Assembly: GCA_022592435.1 (NCBI GenBank)
Contig: JABYQS010000016.1
Coordinates: 360,222 to 424,221, forward strand
Length of the DNA stretch: 64,000 nt
Direction of reading: 5' to 3'
Source: Cerioporus squamosus
Taxonomy: Eukaryota; Basidiomycota; Agaricomycetes; Polyporales; Polyporaceae
A program made the translations under genes and the position numbers. The notes beneath the pieces are model-generated. The model was not told the DNA's origin. It ran no database searches and was given only the letters and a program-made list of their open reading frames with translations. The number at the start of each line of letters is the position of its first letter. Positions within the stretch are counted from its first letter, which is position 1. Shown piece after piece: positions 1-12,802 of the stretch.

Positions 1-1531
1 TGGCCATAGTCATGTTTACTGATCTGATGACCGCGTCTGTCTGACGCTGCCTGCAGTCGTCATCGCCTTCGAATACGGTCCGTATCTCAATTCCTCCCTA
101 CGCGAACATCCGCCACTGCCCGCTCACGAACGTGTTATGCATAGCCGGTGCCATATAATGGTCCTTATTTCCCAGCGATCTCCTACGAGGACAACATGTG
201 AGCGGCGGAAGTCATCTTGCAACCATGTCGACAGCACTAATTACGTCTTCACAGTCGTGCCCAATACGCCGTCCTGCAGCATCTCGGAGTCACGAGAGTT
301 CATTGCGTGGTCGGATTCTCCATGGGAGGCCAGCAGGTGCGTGGTGTTCATCACGATATACGACTGGGCCTTAGATGAAGGTTGCGCCACTATAGGCTTA
401 TCATTGGGCTACCGTGTTTCCTGACTTCGTGGACAAGTTCGTCGCCATCTGTTCATCCGCGCGCACCAGCCCGCACAACATATGGTCAGATTCGTCGATG
501 TCTAACGGGTAACATGAGCTGATATATTGTGACATCTCAACAGCTTCCTCGAGGGTCCGAAGGCAGCTCTGAAGGCAGGGCGTGACTTCGAGAATGGGCA
601 TTACACCTCTCCGCCCCAGGTCGGCATTCGAGCTTTCGCGCGGACATATAGCGCCTGGGCGTACGGACAGACGGTGAGAGGATGAGACCGATTGCTTCGC
701 GGCTTCGTCTTCCATGGCATCTCATGATGATTCTTGACAGTGGTTCCGCCAACACTTGTACCAGATGAACGGCCTGTAAGTCAATTGCTAGGGCGTCTAG
801 AGACACGTCCGTTGCTACCTGTTGAAACGTCCCCATTCCCGCCACGCTCCTATCCGCGGCATACTGACCATTCTGGCGGCAACAGTTATCCCACTCTGGA
901 CGCATTCATCCAAGAAGCATGGGAAGGCAGGTTCGTGACAAACTGGGACGCCAACGATATGCTCGCGCTGCTCGAAACCTGGCAACGCGGAGACATTTCG
1001 AACATCCGCGACGGGGGGAACTTTGCGGAATCTCTGAAGGCGATCAAGGCCAAGGCACTCATAATGCCTTGCAAGACGGACCTCTACTTCTGTGTACGTG
1101 ATCCTTGCGTTCCATCTGCCCGTCGCTGTCATTGGCCGCTGACGCTTGGGTTTGTTTTTGGTTCTTTCTCGCGGGTGCATCGGCACCGGCGCGCCGCCGT
1201 ATCACCGTTGTTGGGCAACTTTTCGCTTCTTGCGATGATTGCGTTCAATATGGGACGCTTTCGCATGTCTCTGCGACTACTGCCCACGACCTTGGGTTCT
1301 GCGCATGCATCAGCCTGAAGACAGCGTCAACGAAGTCTCGCAGCTCAGAGACGCTGAGCTCGCTGTTATTGACAGCGTGTGGGGCCATGCTGGTATGTCC
1401 GGGCCATGTTTTGTATAGGACGCGCTCATGTGGATAATCGATTATCGGGGCCTGTCTTTCCAGCTGGCGGAGGCGCCAACGCTGCGGATGTGGCGTTCAT
1501 AACTAAGAAGATCAAGGAATTTTTGGCCTAG
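1..1531 (+). CDS. Alpha/beta hydrolase, homoserine O-acetyltransferase-like (5' partial)
   Basis: The gene enters from the left edge. Visible exons are about 145-197, 255-336, 396-484, 544-673, 741-775, 886-1093, 1314-1392 and 1464-1531, and all join in phase. The translation holds the nucleophile elbow GFSMGGQQ, then FPDFVDKFV and SSARTSPHN, the region TSPPQVGIRAFARTYSAWAY, the acid in PCKTDLYF and the catalytic histidine in DSVWGHAAGGG, and ends KKIKEFLA. This gives Ser, Asp and His in the order of the homoserine O-acetyltransferase/MekB type of alpha/beta hydrolases. Many fungal members have unproven substrates, so methionine-pathway acetyl transfer is only one option. The sequence before base 145 does not give a clean family match in any frame, so the N-terminal exons are off the window or decayed. 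The intron at 1094-1313 is unusually long for this window. Confidence 0.75.
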
Positions 1532-3317
1532 CGCAGGAAATAGCGGGGTGGGAGGACGAATATGAGTTGCGGTGAAGCATTGGAGTGGGCGGCATGCAAT
1601 ACTTAACTCGTGGTGGTACTCCCGCTATGCCTCAAGCCATGCCTCGTTGCATGGCGGGATATTTCGTGTCCGGTTTGTGGGTACGCGCTCCTTGTACAAT
1701 ATGACTAGTTCGGTGCAGAGGGAGGTCTTCTGATGTAATGCGCAATATTGTTCTCCGTGAGTTGGTGGCATACATACCCAAGACGCTCCAAGACGCCGCC
1801 GCAGAACAGAAATCACGGGCGCCTTCATTGCTGCCAGTGCCTGCCACGACTCGACGCTTTCCGAGTCGGGAGGCTCCCACTTGAACAACTGCCGCACCTC
1901 ATGGAGACTCTGTATCCCCGCATTCTGCCGAACTTTCATTCTATATGATCGCTATGTCTCATGCTCCCCACGACGCGCAACTTCGGCCCCTAGGTCTACT
2001 CCGTCATTTGCGAACTCTCCTGAGTCCGGCAGGTGACCGGGATGGATGTCTCGAGTATGTGAGGAGTTCAGGTGTGTGAGCAAGGAGTGTATCAGGAGCT
2101 CGAAGGACAATTGTCTTCGGTCAAGATTCAGGGCACTGCTTGTGTGTGTTCAGTCCTCCTGTTCATGCAACGTTGAACGTACTGACACTGACTCTTGATT
2201 TGACCGCTCAGGCTACCGCGAAGCCTTGTCAATTGCGTGGAGGACATTTGAGGACGGCACATGAGACGGCAGCGATGGATGGTCCAACAGCAATGCAAGC
2301 CTACGTCCCTTCCAAGATCTCCCAGGGCCTCGGACGTCCCTCGAGTCGTACGGCAAGACTGCGACCTAGACCTTCATGTTCTCCGTCCTACGGCACCAAA
2401 CTTTTCGATGACTTTCCGATCGGGTGTCGGGGCCAGCCCGACTGACTGATCACATCTGTCATCTTACGTGCTTCCTCCAGTCTTCAAGACCAGCCGCCAA
2501 ACGGCCAATTTTCCTCGACGCGTCAGTCGTCTCGTGGAGTATCCCTTGTATTGGACGCGACTCTCAGTCCACCTCGCAGCAGATCAAGCACGACAGGCGT
2601 CCATTGCGCATCAAGGGCGCTCAGAATGGCCGGCACAAGATACGTCTGGAGGAAAAGGTGAAGTGGAGGTGACCTCATACTTGCTCAGGGTCGCGCGTCT
2701 CGGATCGTTGCTTCGTTATCATCAGCGGCCCCTGCGTAATCTTCCGTGCAGACGCGCTTCGAGTGGTTAATTAAACCTCATTGCAGCGCGGCGTCAGAAC
2801 CAGATCCCAGCGACACACACTAGCACCGTCCGACGACGTGCCGCATGCGGGTCCACGGGAACGCTGCGCTTACTTGGGCTCGCTGGTACCCGGCGTGCGA
2901 TTGCAGGTCCCTGACGACAGACCACGCCGCGCGCTCGTGCGTGTCCGGACGTGCGGGTGTGCACGATGCGATGGCTCAGCCATTCCGAGTCAGCCACTGG
3001 GCGGTTTTGTGGGATTGTGGCCTCAAGACGCGCCTGTGGCCTCGCTTGATACGGTGCGCACGCCCCGGACACGCCCGTATATAACTAATGAATCAGGCTG
3101 ATCAGGCTTCTTAGATCTTGGTCGTGTCCTTCCCGGCTTTTGCGCGCGTACTGCTTAGTCGCCGGAGTCCTTTACATACCACGAGCTTAGTGCCCGTGTG
3201 GCTGCGTTTGGCTTCCGCGAGGCTTAATCGTGCTTTTTGTCTTGTTCTTAGCGTTGCGCGAGGACTCGACACCCGACATACCCTCTCCCCCATTGCTCCT
3301 CTGCTCCATTTGCACCC
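1532..3317. other. Intergenic stretch, no gene recognised
   Basis: Short open frames occur on both strands but none joins into a model with recognisable motifs. The GC-rich part near 2780-3100 is open on both strands at once, which points to composition rather than coding. It should contain the promoter of the SDR gene that starts at 3318. Confidence 0.5.
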
Positions 3318-4621
3318 ATGCATTGCGTCCGTGCCAACCTCGCTCATGCGCCACCCAAGCCTAAGTGGGGCGTGGCTAATATTCCAGATCTGTCGGGAAA
3401 GGTGATGATCGTCACCGGCGGGAATGCAGGGATCGGGAAGGAGACTGTCAAGGTGCGCTGTGCTGCCATTGGAATCGTAGCATCGAGACACTGATACATC
3501 TACACATCCAGGCATTGCTTTTGCGGGGAGCGAAGGTGTACATGGCGGCGCGGTCTGAGGCCAAGGCCCTCGTCGCCGTTGAGGAGTTACGGGCAGCTAC
3601 GGGGAGGAGCGCAATTGTCCTGAAGATTGATCTGGCTGACCTTCGGTCTGTCAAGGCTGCAGCGGCGGAATTTTTGAGGTAAGTCAGCGGGTGCTTTTAG
3701 CCGGACATATGAGCTCATGCGGGACGCGTTTGTAGCAGAGAGTCCAGACTGGACGTACTGTTCAACAGCGGGGGTGTGATGTTTCCTCCCGTGGAGCAAT
3801 TGACCGCGGATGGCTACGACTTGCAGTTCGGTACAAACGTCCTCGGTGCGTACCCAACGTCCCGGAACCTGGGTTCACGAGTATGGCTAACTGACTAGTC
3901 CACGTCGTGACATGTAGGGCACTTCTATCTGACGCAGCTGTTGATACCGGTGTTGCTGTCAGGAGTCTCTCAATCGCGGGACCAGCACGCGCGTGTGGTC
4001 AACACGTCGTCTATGGGGCATACGTCCGTGTCGGGCATAGACTTCGACACACTGCGCGAACATCCGAAGCGGAAGAAAATGGGGACGCAGAAGCTGCACT
4101 TCCAGAGCAAGTTTGTGAGTGCCGAGTCAAAGGTGTCCCTAAGTCGGTGGCTGACGTCCATGTCATGTCGTGCCATGCAAGGCCACGGTGGTATTCTCAA
4201 ATGAGCTGCACCGAAGATACGGCGACCAGGGCATCATCTCCGTGTCGCTCCATCCGGGGAACTTGAAGACCGACGTGCAACGGCATGTATCGCATCTCGA
4301 GAAGGTACTCTCGGTGAGTGGACCCTGCTCACTTTCTGAACGGCAGCTCGAGCTGAGTCGACGATGTAGGCGCCGTTGTTACATCCAGCGTCAATGGGTG
4401 CACTGACGCAGCTGTGGGCCGGGACCTCTCCGGACGGTCTTCAGCTTGGAGGAGAGGTGAGTACGATGTAGCCAGTCAGAGAGCGCGCTCTGTAGCTGAC
4501 GCAAAACGGACAGTACCTCATTCCGTGGGCGCGGCTTGGGACAGCGCGAGAAGAAACGCAGGATGCTCAGCTGGGGAAGAAGCTGTGGGCATGGATGGAG
4601 AACGCCATACGAGAAGTATGA
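3318..4621 (+). CDS. Short-chain dehydrogenase/reductase, catalytic Tyr replaced by His
   Basis: Seven exons (3318-3452, 3512-3678, 3736-3845, 3918-4114, 4182-4313, 4370-4456, 4514-4621) give 311 residues. The start was chosen for its position ahead of the conserved [17 protein letters not shown] segment. The nucleotide-binding motif is [11 protein letters not shown] near residue 40, followed by KIDLADL, NSGGVM and NTSSMG. The protein belongs to the fungal retinol-dehydrogenase-like SDR group that ends in [14 protein letters not shown]. In that group the active site normally reads YxxxK. Here the segment is LHFQSKF, so the lysine is kept but the tyrosine is histidine (codon cac). Reading phase is kept and no stop occurs, so the gene looks expressed, but classical SDR catalysis may be lost or altered. 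The substrate cannot be told. The neighbour downstream starts 258 bases later on the same strand. Confidence 0.85.
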
Positions 4622-4879
4622 GCGAAGCCGCGGGAATCCAGGTTGCTGGCGTTGCTTGTCGAGTCATGTGTGTTACCCAGGTTTCGTGTCCCGTTGAATA
4701 CAGAGATTAAGAGCAGAAACAGTCTGTCCGACGTCTCCGAACGCGCTCACGTGACCGCGTGCCGTGTCCAAGATTGGAGGCGGACGATGACGCGCACAGG
4801 GCGGGGATCGAAGACGGCGGTGAGCCCACACAAGGTCACGAACCGTCGGGCGCATACAGCTTGCCTCTCGACCCCCACC

Positions 4880-6987
4880 ATGTCCTCGTCTCCCCAGCCC
4901 AGACGCGTCTGCATCGTCGGCGCCGGCGCGTCGGGCATGTCTGCTGCATACGCCCTCAGCAAGCACCCCGATAAGTTCCAGGTCACAGTCTTCGACAAAC
5001 AGCCCGTCGCGGGGGGCATGGCCACCTCCATCGACATCGACGCCGACAAATACGGCGCGTCGTACATCAATGACGGCGTCCAGGGCTGCAGCCCCGTCTT
5101 CGCGAATACACTTCGCATGTTTAGGATGCTCGGCTTCGAGCCAACGGAGGTCGGCATGCAGTGAGTCCCCTCTCCGCTCGACGATGGTTGTATGCGGTAA
5201 TGACTCGCCACAGAATCAGTTTCGGCAAGGGCGAGAACTTCTGGACCAACGTCTTCCCCTCCGAGCTCGTCACCAAGTTCCAGAAGGATATCGCCAAGTT
5301 CGGCCGCGCACTCTCAACTATCAAGAAACTCGAGCCCGTCTTTGCGGCTATTCCTGTGCACACAATGCTACGGATGTTCGGTTTCTCCACAGACTTTGGT
5401 GAGCGGATGGTCTATCCGCTTGTCGCTCTCTTCTTCGGTACCGGAAACCAAACTCCTTACATCTCCTCTGCCATCCTGGTGCGTGTCATACAACCAGTAC
5501 TGCACTTCGAGGACTTACATGCGGTTTCTCAGGAGCGTGTCTTCATGGATCCGAGTATGAGGCTTTTCGAGTATGACGAGAAGAGCCTGCTCGCGAGTAT
5601 ACCCACCATGCTTGCGTTCCCCAAGGTATGGTCCGCCGCAATTTCAGTCGAGTCAGGACCGGCTTAGCATATGCAATCACAGCTCCATGACGTGTACCAA
5701 GCTTGGCGGGAGGAGATCTCCTCCCGCGGCAACGTTGAGTTCAAGCTCGGCCACGAAGTTCGAGGCGTCCTGTCGCGAACGGCTAAGAAAGACGGACCCG
5801 TCCGTATCGAGTATCAACTAGGAGAAGGTGATGACGGAAGTGAGCAGCATATAGCTGTATTTGATGAGCTCATTCTTGCCATCGACGCGGATTCATGCTT
5901 GAAACTACTCGGGAAGGAGGCCACATGGAAGGAGAAGAGGGTCCTAGGTAGCGTCAAGTATCTCTACGACGTGACCATCACACACAACGATTTGGATTAC
6001 ATGAATAAGGTGAGTTGTTCCGTATTGACCATTCGATAACTGAACATGCTGACATCATCGGTGAATGGACTGGTAGTACTATGAGACGCGGTACAGTCCG
6101 AAGCATAACGCCCCCCTGTCTTCCGCAAGCAGCGCCCAGGAGCGTGAGGAGATGACGAAGGCTTTCGACTTCGCCGCGCACAAGTTTCGCCCTCTATACT
6201 ACACGATGCAATACGAACAGGACAAGTCGAAGATCGAGATGAGCTTCGACCTTACCCATTATCAGCCCCAGTTCCGTGGAGAGAAGCCGGCTGGTCCGAT
6301 CTCCCCCTCTGATCGCTCCGACCATCGCAACGAATGCAACCCCTTGTCTGACCATGCTCAGAAAGCTCAAGACGAGAAAGGCGGTCGTCCCGGGGAGAGC
6401 GCGAGAACCGGGATGGATGCGGATGGGAAACCGGAACCTCCTCTGGAGAAGCATGTCTTTCAGACAATCTTCCTCGACCGTGACGGCAGCCAAGACTTGT
6501 GGACGTGGGGGGAGATCAAAGAAGAGAAGCGTATCTACGAGAAGTGGTGGAAGCAACAGAGTCATCGCTGGCAGCATTACGTCGAGGTCGTGCCGTGGAT
6601 GATGTTCATTAACGGCAAGCAGAACACTCAGTACGTCCTCCTCATGCTCAGGAATGCAAATGACTGACCGCACTCAATCTGAAGTTACGCGGGAGCCTGG
6701 TCCGGTATTACGTGTAGATCCTCCCTTGAAACGTCAATACTGATTTAGATTTACACAGTCCTGAACATGCACGAGCTCGCCGTGACCTCTGGCTTCGCGG
6801 CGGCGTATCGCTTGGGTGCCGACTACCCCTTCCACGAGGACGAGGACTGCGAACGTCTCTTCAGACTGTACCTGATGCTGAGCCATGGGGTACGAATGGT
6901 ACGTCATCCTCAGCAAGCATCCCTTCGTGCGATGACCTTGAGCGGCATGTTTAGCGGAAGGAAGATCGGAAGGGGCTATTCGCGTGA
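4880..6987 (+). CDS. FAD/NAD(P)-binding amine-oxidase-like flavoprotein
   Basis: Eight exons (4880-5160, 5214-5478, 5533-5625, 5683-6009, 6077-6630, 6685-6704, 6759-6898, 6955-6987) give 570 residues. The start codon lies in a good context (caccATGtcc). The N-terminus has the Rossmann dinucleotide motif VCIVGAGASGMSAAYAL, and a following acidic residue ends the second strand (VTVFDKQ). The GGMATS stretch is typical of flavin amine oxidoreductases that hold FAD. The C-terminal NMHELAVTSGFAAAYRLGA segment is the conserved flavin-contacting end of this fungal group. A polar insert rich in charged residues lies around residues 380-430. The sixth exon has only 20 bases, but it restores both phase and the expected HYAGAWS sequence. 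It is probably a soluble oxidase or desaturase-like enzyme. Its substrate is not evident from sequence. Confidence 0.85.
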
Positions 6988-9900
6988 AGCCGCGAGTCTG
7001 CCGCCAAACCACGGGTTCGTTAGCTTTTGAGTTTCTACGAAAGATCACTCGATGTGAATGCGGGGTGCAATGCAATACACGGTCACGTTGTACGAGACAC
7101 CCTGTCACGCTGTCTCGGCATGTATTACCTGCCATTTGCTCAGCGCTTGAGAAGCATTGCGCGGGAACACATTGATGGCTATAGGGGCGGAAGTCAACGA
7201 GGATCGTCTTGAGTGGCTTGCATCTGAGGACGTGGTGAAGGCAGTACCTGCGCACTGGCACGAGGGCAGTATGTAGGCGATCGAGACTATGACCCTGGAC
7301 GCACGGCTACAGGCAGTCGTGTGCCGTGCTTCCAGACCAACAACTGTGGTGCATACTCACTGTAGCTTCCGGACAAGTTGTCCGGAGGAGGCGCAGGCCG
7401 TCTCGGAATGTGAGCTCCGTTGCGGCGTTCCGAGAAACGACAACGTAGATCCTGTCAGTTGATCCGTTTGGTCATTTGACATGCTTACATCCAATCGATG
7501 AGAGTACATATGGCAGGTACATATCTGCCACTTGATGTTGCAGGGTACAATTGGGTGCAATCAATACGTACTCAAGTATTGGTTGGCGACCCGGGGTCAT
7601 ACGTAGTCCGAAGTGTATCGGAGCTGACATGTTCTGCAACTCAAACCGAGGACATATGGTGCGGTAAAGACTCCGGGCATCCTGCACACATTAATACGTT
7701 TGCACAATCCTTGGCCCAGGTATTTGGCTGATGACATTTCGTAGGACGCAAGGAGACGCACCAGACATGCAGACCGACTGCAGACCGCCGACAAGACGTA
7801 TGGGGCGGCGCTCAAGTGGACCCGAGACCGGTGGCCGAGAGCGAGCTGGACGTCAAGGCGGTGAAGCTGGGCCGTGCAGCACGAACTCTATAAGCGATGA
7901 TCCGAGAGCACTGGGTATAGGGGCCACAATTGCAGAATCGGCGGGCACTTCTGTCGATGAAGCGGCTGCGAGGGGTTCTTGGGGGTACCATGGCTGCGCT
8001 GAGGCGATGGTGTCTATTCGGCTTCGATTGAGACCCAGTACTGTGGATAGTTTAGCATTTGAAGAGCAACTAAGCAGCCGAATAGAGAGCGATGTCTGAT
8101 GGATAGGACTTACCGCAAGGCCAAGAGCAGCACGTCAGGAAGAGCGATGAAACTTTAACCACAGCAGCCGAAGCGTCTCGTCACCGCCTTGGTCGGGCCA
8201 TTGCGGTCTGTATGGGAGACACAAGACACAGGTGCGGAAGAAGTCCGTCAGGAGACGCTGTCCTGCTAGCATAGAGGAGGACGTGAGGCAAGGAACGAGG
8301 GTATCTTGTCGGTCCGAGATCGGTGCGGTTGAAGGGTTCAAGCAGGGGGTGTAAGGGTATGCGAGTGTTGACAGCGACACCTTGGCGCGTACTGGCAGTA
8401 AGAAGGAGTGTTTTCGACCACGCCGAGCCGGTAGTTTGGGAAGTCTGGACGATCTGGCGCTGACGTGCGCAGTGGAAGTTTTCGGAGCAACGGGTGGAAG
8501 GACATCACAAGACGTCCGTCCGTCCGGGGCGAGGAATGAGACGCAGGAGAAGGGTTCTCACCTCCGTCATGGGTTACGGGAGGGATGATCAGTGGCCATG
8601 AGGGGAGATGAAGCGCGTACATGATGGTTCCGCCAGCCGACCTCCGAAGTGTCTGTGGCCAGACGACGATCCTACGAGCCTCGAAAGCTGCCGGTGTACC
8701 CGAACTACGGAGAGATTGACTGATTGGTATGAAGTTTGCGGGCCGGGACGATCATTCGTGCGGTTGGCAAGGTGTTTCCGAGATAGCTGCCGGAGATACC
8801 ATGGGGCTGTCCAGGGGTACGTGTCCGAGAGGAGCAGGGGAGGTACCCAGTCTATGTTGGAGGCTGTTCGAGGGCAGGAGGGGAGGACGCTCTTGAGCGC
8901 TGGTAGGAGCGTCGCGCATGGCACCTGGAAGCGGAATATCAGTCGCGGGATCGCGGGAATGAAAATGTGCGGACCTCAAAATGGCCATGCTAGTTCCGCC
9001 GGCCACTGGTAGGTTTAGAGACAACGATTCAAGGGTCGCAGGAGCTGCGTGTACGACACTAGACGAGATGAAAGAGCGTCATGACCAGGTTGCGTGGACG
9101 GGAAGCGAGGGGCGAAGCGAAATGGAAAGCAGGAGGGAAACTTCAGCTTCTGTGTGCACGCGTCGGAGACGGAATTCGTTGCGGCTGCTCACCTCACAAC
9201 GAGCAGTAGATCAGCGGCAGTCTCAGCACGCGTTTGATCGATTACCAGAGGACGATAGTGAATCCGTACAAAACCCCGCGCATGTTTCGAGTGCCGTCGT
9301 GGCATTCCCCCCGCTTGACTGGTCTTGTACGACAGCCTCGAACAGATCTACGTCAGAGAGCATCCGACGGCCTCCAACCGGAAGAAGCAACAGCTCCGTT
9401 GCCTGCGACAGGCAGCGGTTTTGGGTGTATCATCCTCGTGCTGCACCGGCAGTGGATGCTGACTCTTGGACCCCCAGGGACCAGGATATCTGCTAGGTGC
9501 GTGATTCGAGCTTGTTTGTCGCGAGTGTGGCCTAAGGAAATGCCACACCAGTTGGATACCTGTTGGACTAGCTTGTAGCAGTTCCTCAGTGATCGATTTA
9601 TCGCTGTACTGGCCTCATGAGGTTGAAGAATTTGTCAGATTACTCTCAGCGATCTGAGGGTCTTCCCTCTCCTGGTCTGCATCCTGGCCCTCGTTTGTTG
9701 CAGAGTCAAACGAAGGCCGGGATACATACCATGAGAATGGAAGATCTTCAGACCATTGAAATAGTCTGAACGAGGTCTCTGACATCTTGCTAGCGTGTTC
9801 ACAGAGAGGAGGACGTAGCCGGGTGGGTCCTGAACAGCACGGACCAACACGCTATCATACAAGGAAGGCTCCTCACTTTGACACACCATAGAATGGTGGC

Positions 9901-10940
9901 GACGGTGCCGGATGGAGTTATCTGAGAGAATGTAAGCGTTACGGTTCAAGAAGATGTTGGCTTATATTTCTACTGACCGTCTTGGCTGTACAGCGCACTG
10001 GCAACTTGAAGGCCCGGCCAATGGTCAACTGAGCGACTCCGGTGTTTGGTAGAATGCGTCACGCTACATGAACATGTCGGTGCAGCCGTCCCCGCCCCTC
10101 TCACGACATACTCCGGTACTTGAACCCGGCAACAACTATCAGTCCCCATACCATTGGCACAGCGCGCGGGCGCGGCCCAGTCTAGGTCACCGTCCTGTCG
10201 CGGATTTGAGTACCAGGTAGAAGCGAGGGAAGCGCTTCTGTCGCTGCAATCCACGTAAGCGGTTCTTCTTTCCTGTCCCCGTGTTGTTGAGTCTCAGCAG
10301 GGTTGCGCTTCCCGGAACGAAGAGGTTGAGAACCGAGGGGCTGGCCGCCAGTGCGATGCCCGGAACCAAGAGCAGGACTGCGGCAACGACGCGCAGGTCG
10401 CACACGGACGCCCACTGCTAAATTGCGTACGAGGGTGGGTGTAATCGATGGTGCGGTTGGGAGTCTGGATGGGCATCCTGAGCTGACACTAGCTATTGTA
10501 GTGCTCGCCGCTGATGCGTCACCGGCTTGACTCGCACGCTGGGAGACGAGGAGGCTCTGTTTGGCTAGACTGCTAGTATTATCCACTTCCTGCTTGTATG
10601 AGAAGATATTCATCGGATGATTCCATGTCTTTCTGCGCCCGAGTATCACTGTCCATGCCACTCCGCAACACCCCGGCGAACATGCTGAAGGCACACCGAG
10701 CCTTTGACGTGGAATGGTTAGGTGCCATAAGTGGGAAATCACGCATACCGGCATGCTCAGTTGCTACCAAGGCGTAGCAACCGCTCGCCACGTCCACTTG
10801 CGGCATGACAGATGCACAACAATCGGCGAGACAATAGATCCATGAGATTCCAGCAGTGATACATGATGGCCATTCAGCACCGATAGATATGTGAAGGAGC
10901 TAGCGACGCGCAAACTCTCGTACACCGCTTCTATGACCTA
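6988..10940. other. Gene-poor stretch of about 4 kb
   Basis: No open frame here joins across plausible introns into a recognisable protein. A minus-strand frame near 10190-10400 encodes a hydrophobic run (VVAAVLLLVPGIALA) and could be an exon or the relic of a membrane protein, but no neighbouring exon supports it. The remainder looks like non-coding or decayed sequence. Confidence 0.4.
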
Positions 10941-12332
10941 CTACGCTATCTTTCCCGGAATATGAGGGTGAGCGCTCGACAGGCCTGCATCAACGGCCCA
11001 CGCTTGTCCGTTGACATAGCTGGACTCGTCCGACGCCAGGAACAGAGCGGCGTTGGCAATCTCTGCGTGCGAGGAAATTATGAGTGGTCGACATTGTGTA
11101 ATGCATTCTGATGTACCTTGCGGGAGCCCGTAGCGGCCGAGGGGGTTCAACTGGCCGATCTTTGCCTCGCTTCCCCTCGCGCGGGCGTAGTCGAACGTCA
11201 TGGAAGTCATGCCAGTCTCGATGAGTCCCGGGCAGATGGTGTTGACCCGGATGTCGGTCCGCTGCAGCTGGTAGCAAGCAGTCTGGGCGATGCTATTCAC
11301 ACTGTCAAGAGAGCAAGGTTAGGTTGGCTTTGAATACTGTGACGCGACACGCACGCTGCCTTGCTGGCGCTATCTGCGGGGTCATGAGAACGAGTCCGCA
11401 AAGGATGTTGCTATTGGGACTCACACTCGGTCGTGCCCGCGCCAGAACGAAGGCCAGCAACTGGTAGGACACAGCGGTCAGCTAGGAGGAAGCATGAGGT
11501 AAAGACTGTGACCTACCAGAGGCAGTCAGGATGATGCTACCACCGCTGAACTCCTTGCCTCGAGAAGGATTGGCTTTCTTCATCGCGGCAGACGCATGCT
11601 TGACAGCAAGGAAACAGCTAGAATAAGGTCAGACCAGTTGACGAGTGTGGTGCAACAAGAACTCACGAGAGCGCATTGACACGCATGACTTCCATGAATT
11701 GTTTGGGCGTGATATCCCAGAGCGGGGTGGCAGTGGCGATGCCAGCCTGGTGGAACATGTTCAGCGATCTTCGCGAGTTCGAAGAAGTGTACTCACGTTA
11801 GCAAAGAAGACATCTAACCGGCCCTCTTCTTGAAGGGCCTGCTTGCAGAGTCCTGCAATGGCCTCTTCGTCGGCAGCATCGGCCTGCTGCGTAGTGACCT
11901 ACATCGAGGGTTGGTCGCTGTGCGGACGTCATGCCAGAGGCAGATCACACACCTTGACATCCGGATAGGTCTTCTCGATGGTCGACTTCAGGTCGGGAAG
12001 ATTGGTCGGGTCAAAGTCGGCCAGGTAGAGGTGGCGAGCCCCTGGTACGTCCGTCAGCCTGTGTGCGATGCGGGGTACTGGCGCCTAGTAACCCGAGCAC
12101 TCACCTTCGTGCGCGAATAGGATCGCAGTTGCACGTCTGTAAGAGCGGCATGAGAGGAGGATATGGGAGGAAGACAGCGAAGCACGGACCCTATCCCCTT
12201 GAGAGAACCGACGCCTGTGATGATGCACACCTTGTCCTTGAGGCGTGTGCCGCGAGGGGCGTTCTGGAGGTGGGAGCGGATGCTCTCGAGCCTAGCGAGG
12301 GTTCTCCGGCGGAACTCGTCGTTGCTGGACAT
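10941..12332 (-). CDS. Short-chain dehydrogenase/reductase with intact active site
   Basis: Ten exons on the minus strand (12190-12332, 12105-12136, 11953-12041, 11797-11898, 11667-11746, 11517-11617, 11425-11460, 11355-11373, 11117-11301, 10941-11062) give 302 residues, with every junction in phase. The cofactor motif is [13 protein letters not shown] near residue 40, followed by LADFDP, FFANAGIA with the structural NAG, a serine strand IILTASVAG, and the catalytic YSASK. The C-terminal part has [12 protein letters not shown] and the [14 protein letters not shown] ending of classical SDRs. This is an ordinary 3-oxoacyl-ACP-reductase-like or alcohol-dehydrogenase-like SDR of unknown substrate. 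The exon carrying most of YSASK is only 19 bases long. The gene is divergent from APC1, with 470 bases between their start codons. Confidence 0.88.
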
Positions 12333-12802
12333 GGCGGGCGAGAGAGAAGATGGGCAGGGCGCAGAGAGGGGTTGGTGGGTGCATCTTGACCGGGATGCCG
12401 GGGACAGTGGGCGACCGAGTGCAGGTCCCTCGTGATCATCCCCCGACGCGTACCAGGCGCGCGCCAGGACGCGTCTTCAGCTCAGCCACCTCCCGCCACC
12501 CACCACCTCCCTTCCTTTCTCTGCGTCCTTGTCCTGCCAACGGTGCTCTGGCGCAGGCTATGTCCTTGGTGTCCGCTCGGTCTCTCTGTTGTACATCTCC
12601 TTGCGGTCGTGACCTTTCTTGACTGCTATTTCCGAGCTGCCAAATTCGCCGATCTCGAAAACAACCACCAAAACGACACAAATCGCGTCTTCATTCCTCA
12701 TTGTGCTGCGTTTGCAAAGCCGGATTGCCTAGTCGGAGGTGTGTCGTCCATAACAAGTGCATCTGTAGTCCGAGAGGGCCAACCACCACCGCAGTCCCCG
12801 CC

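Noticed and set aside
8981..9578. Overlapping plus-strand frames near 9 kb
   Set aside because: No two frames join through good splice sites and no family motif appears.
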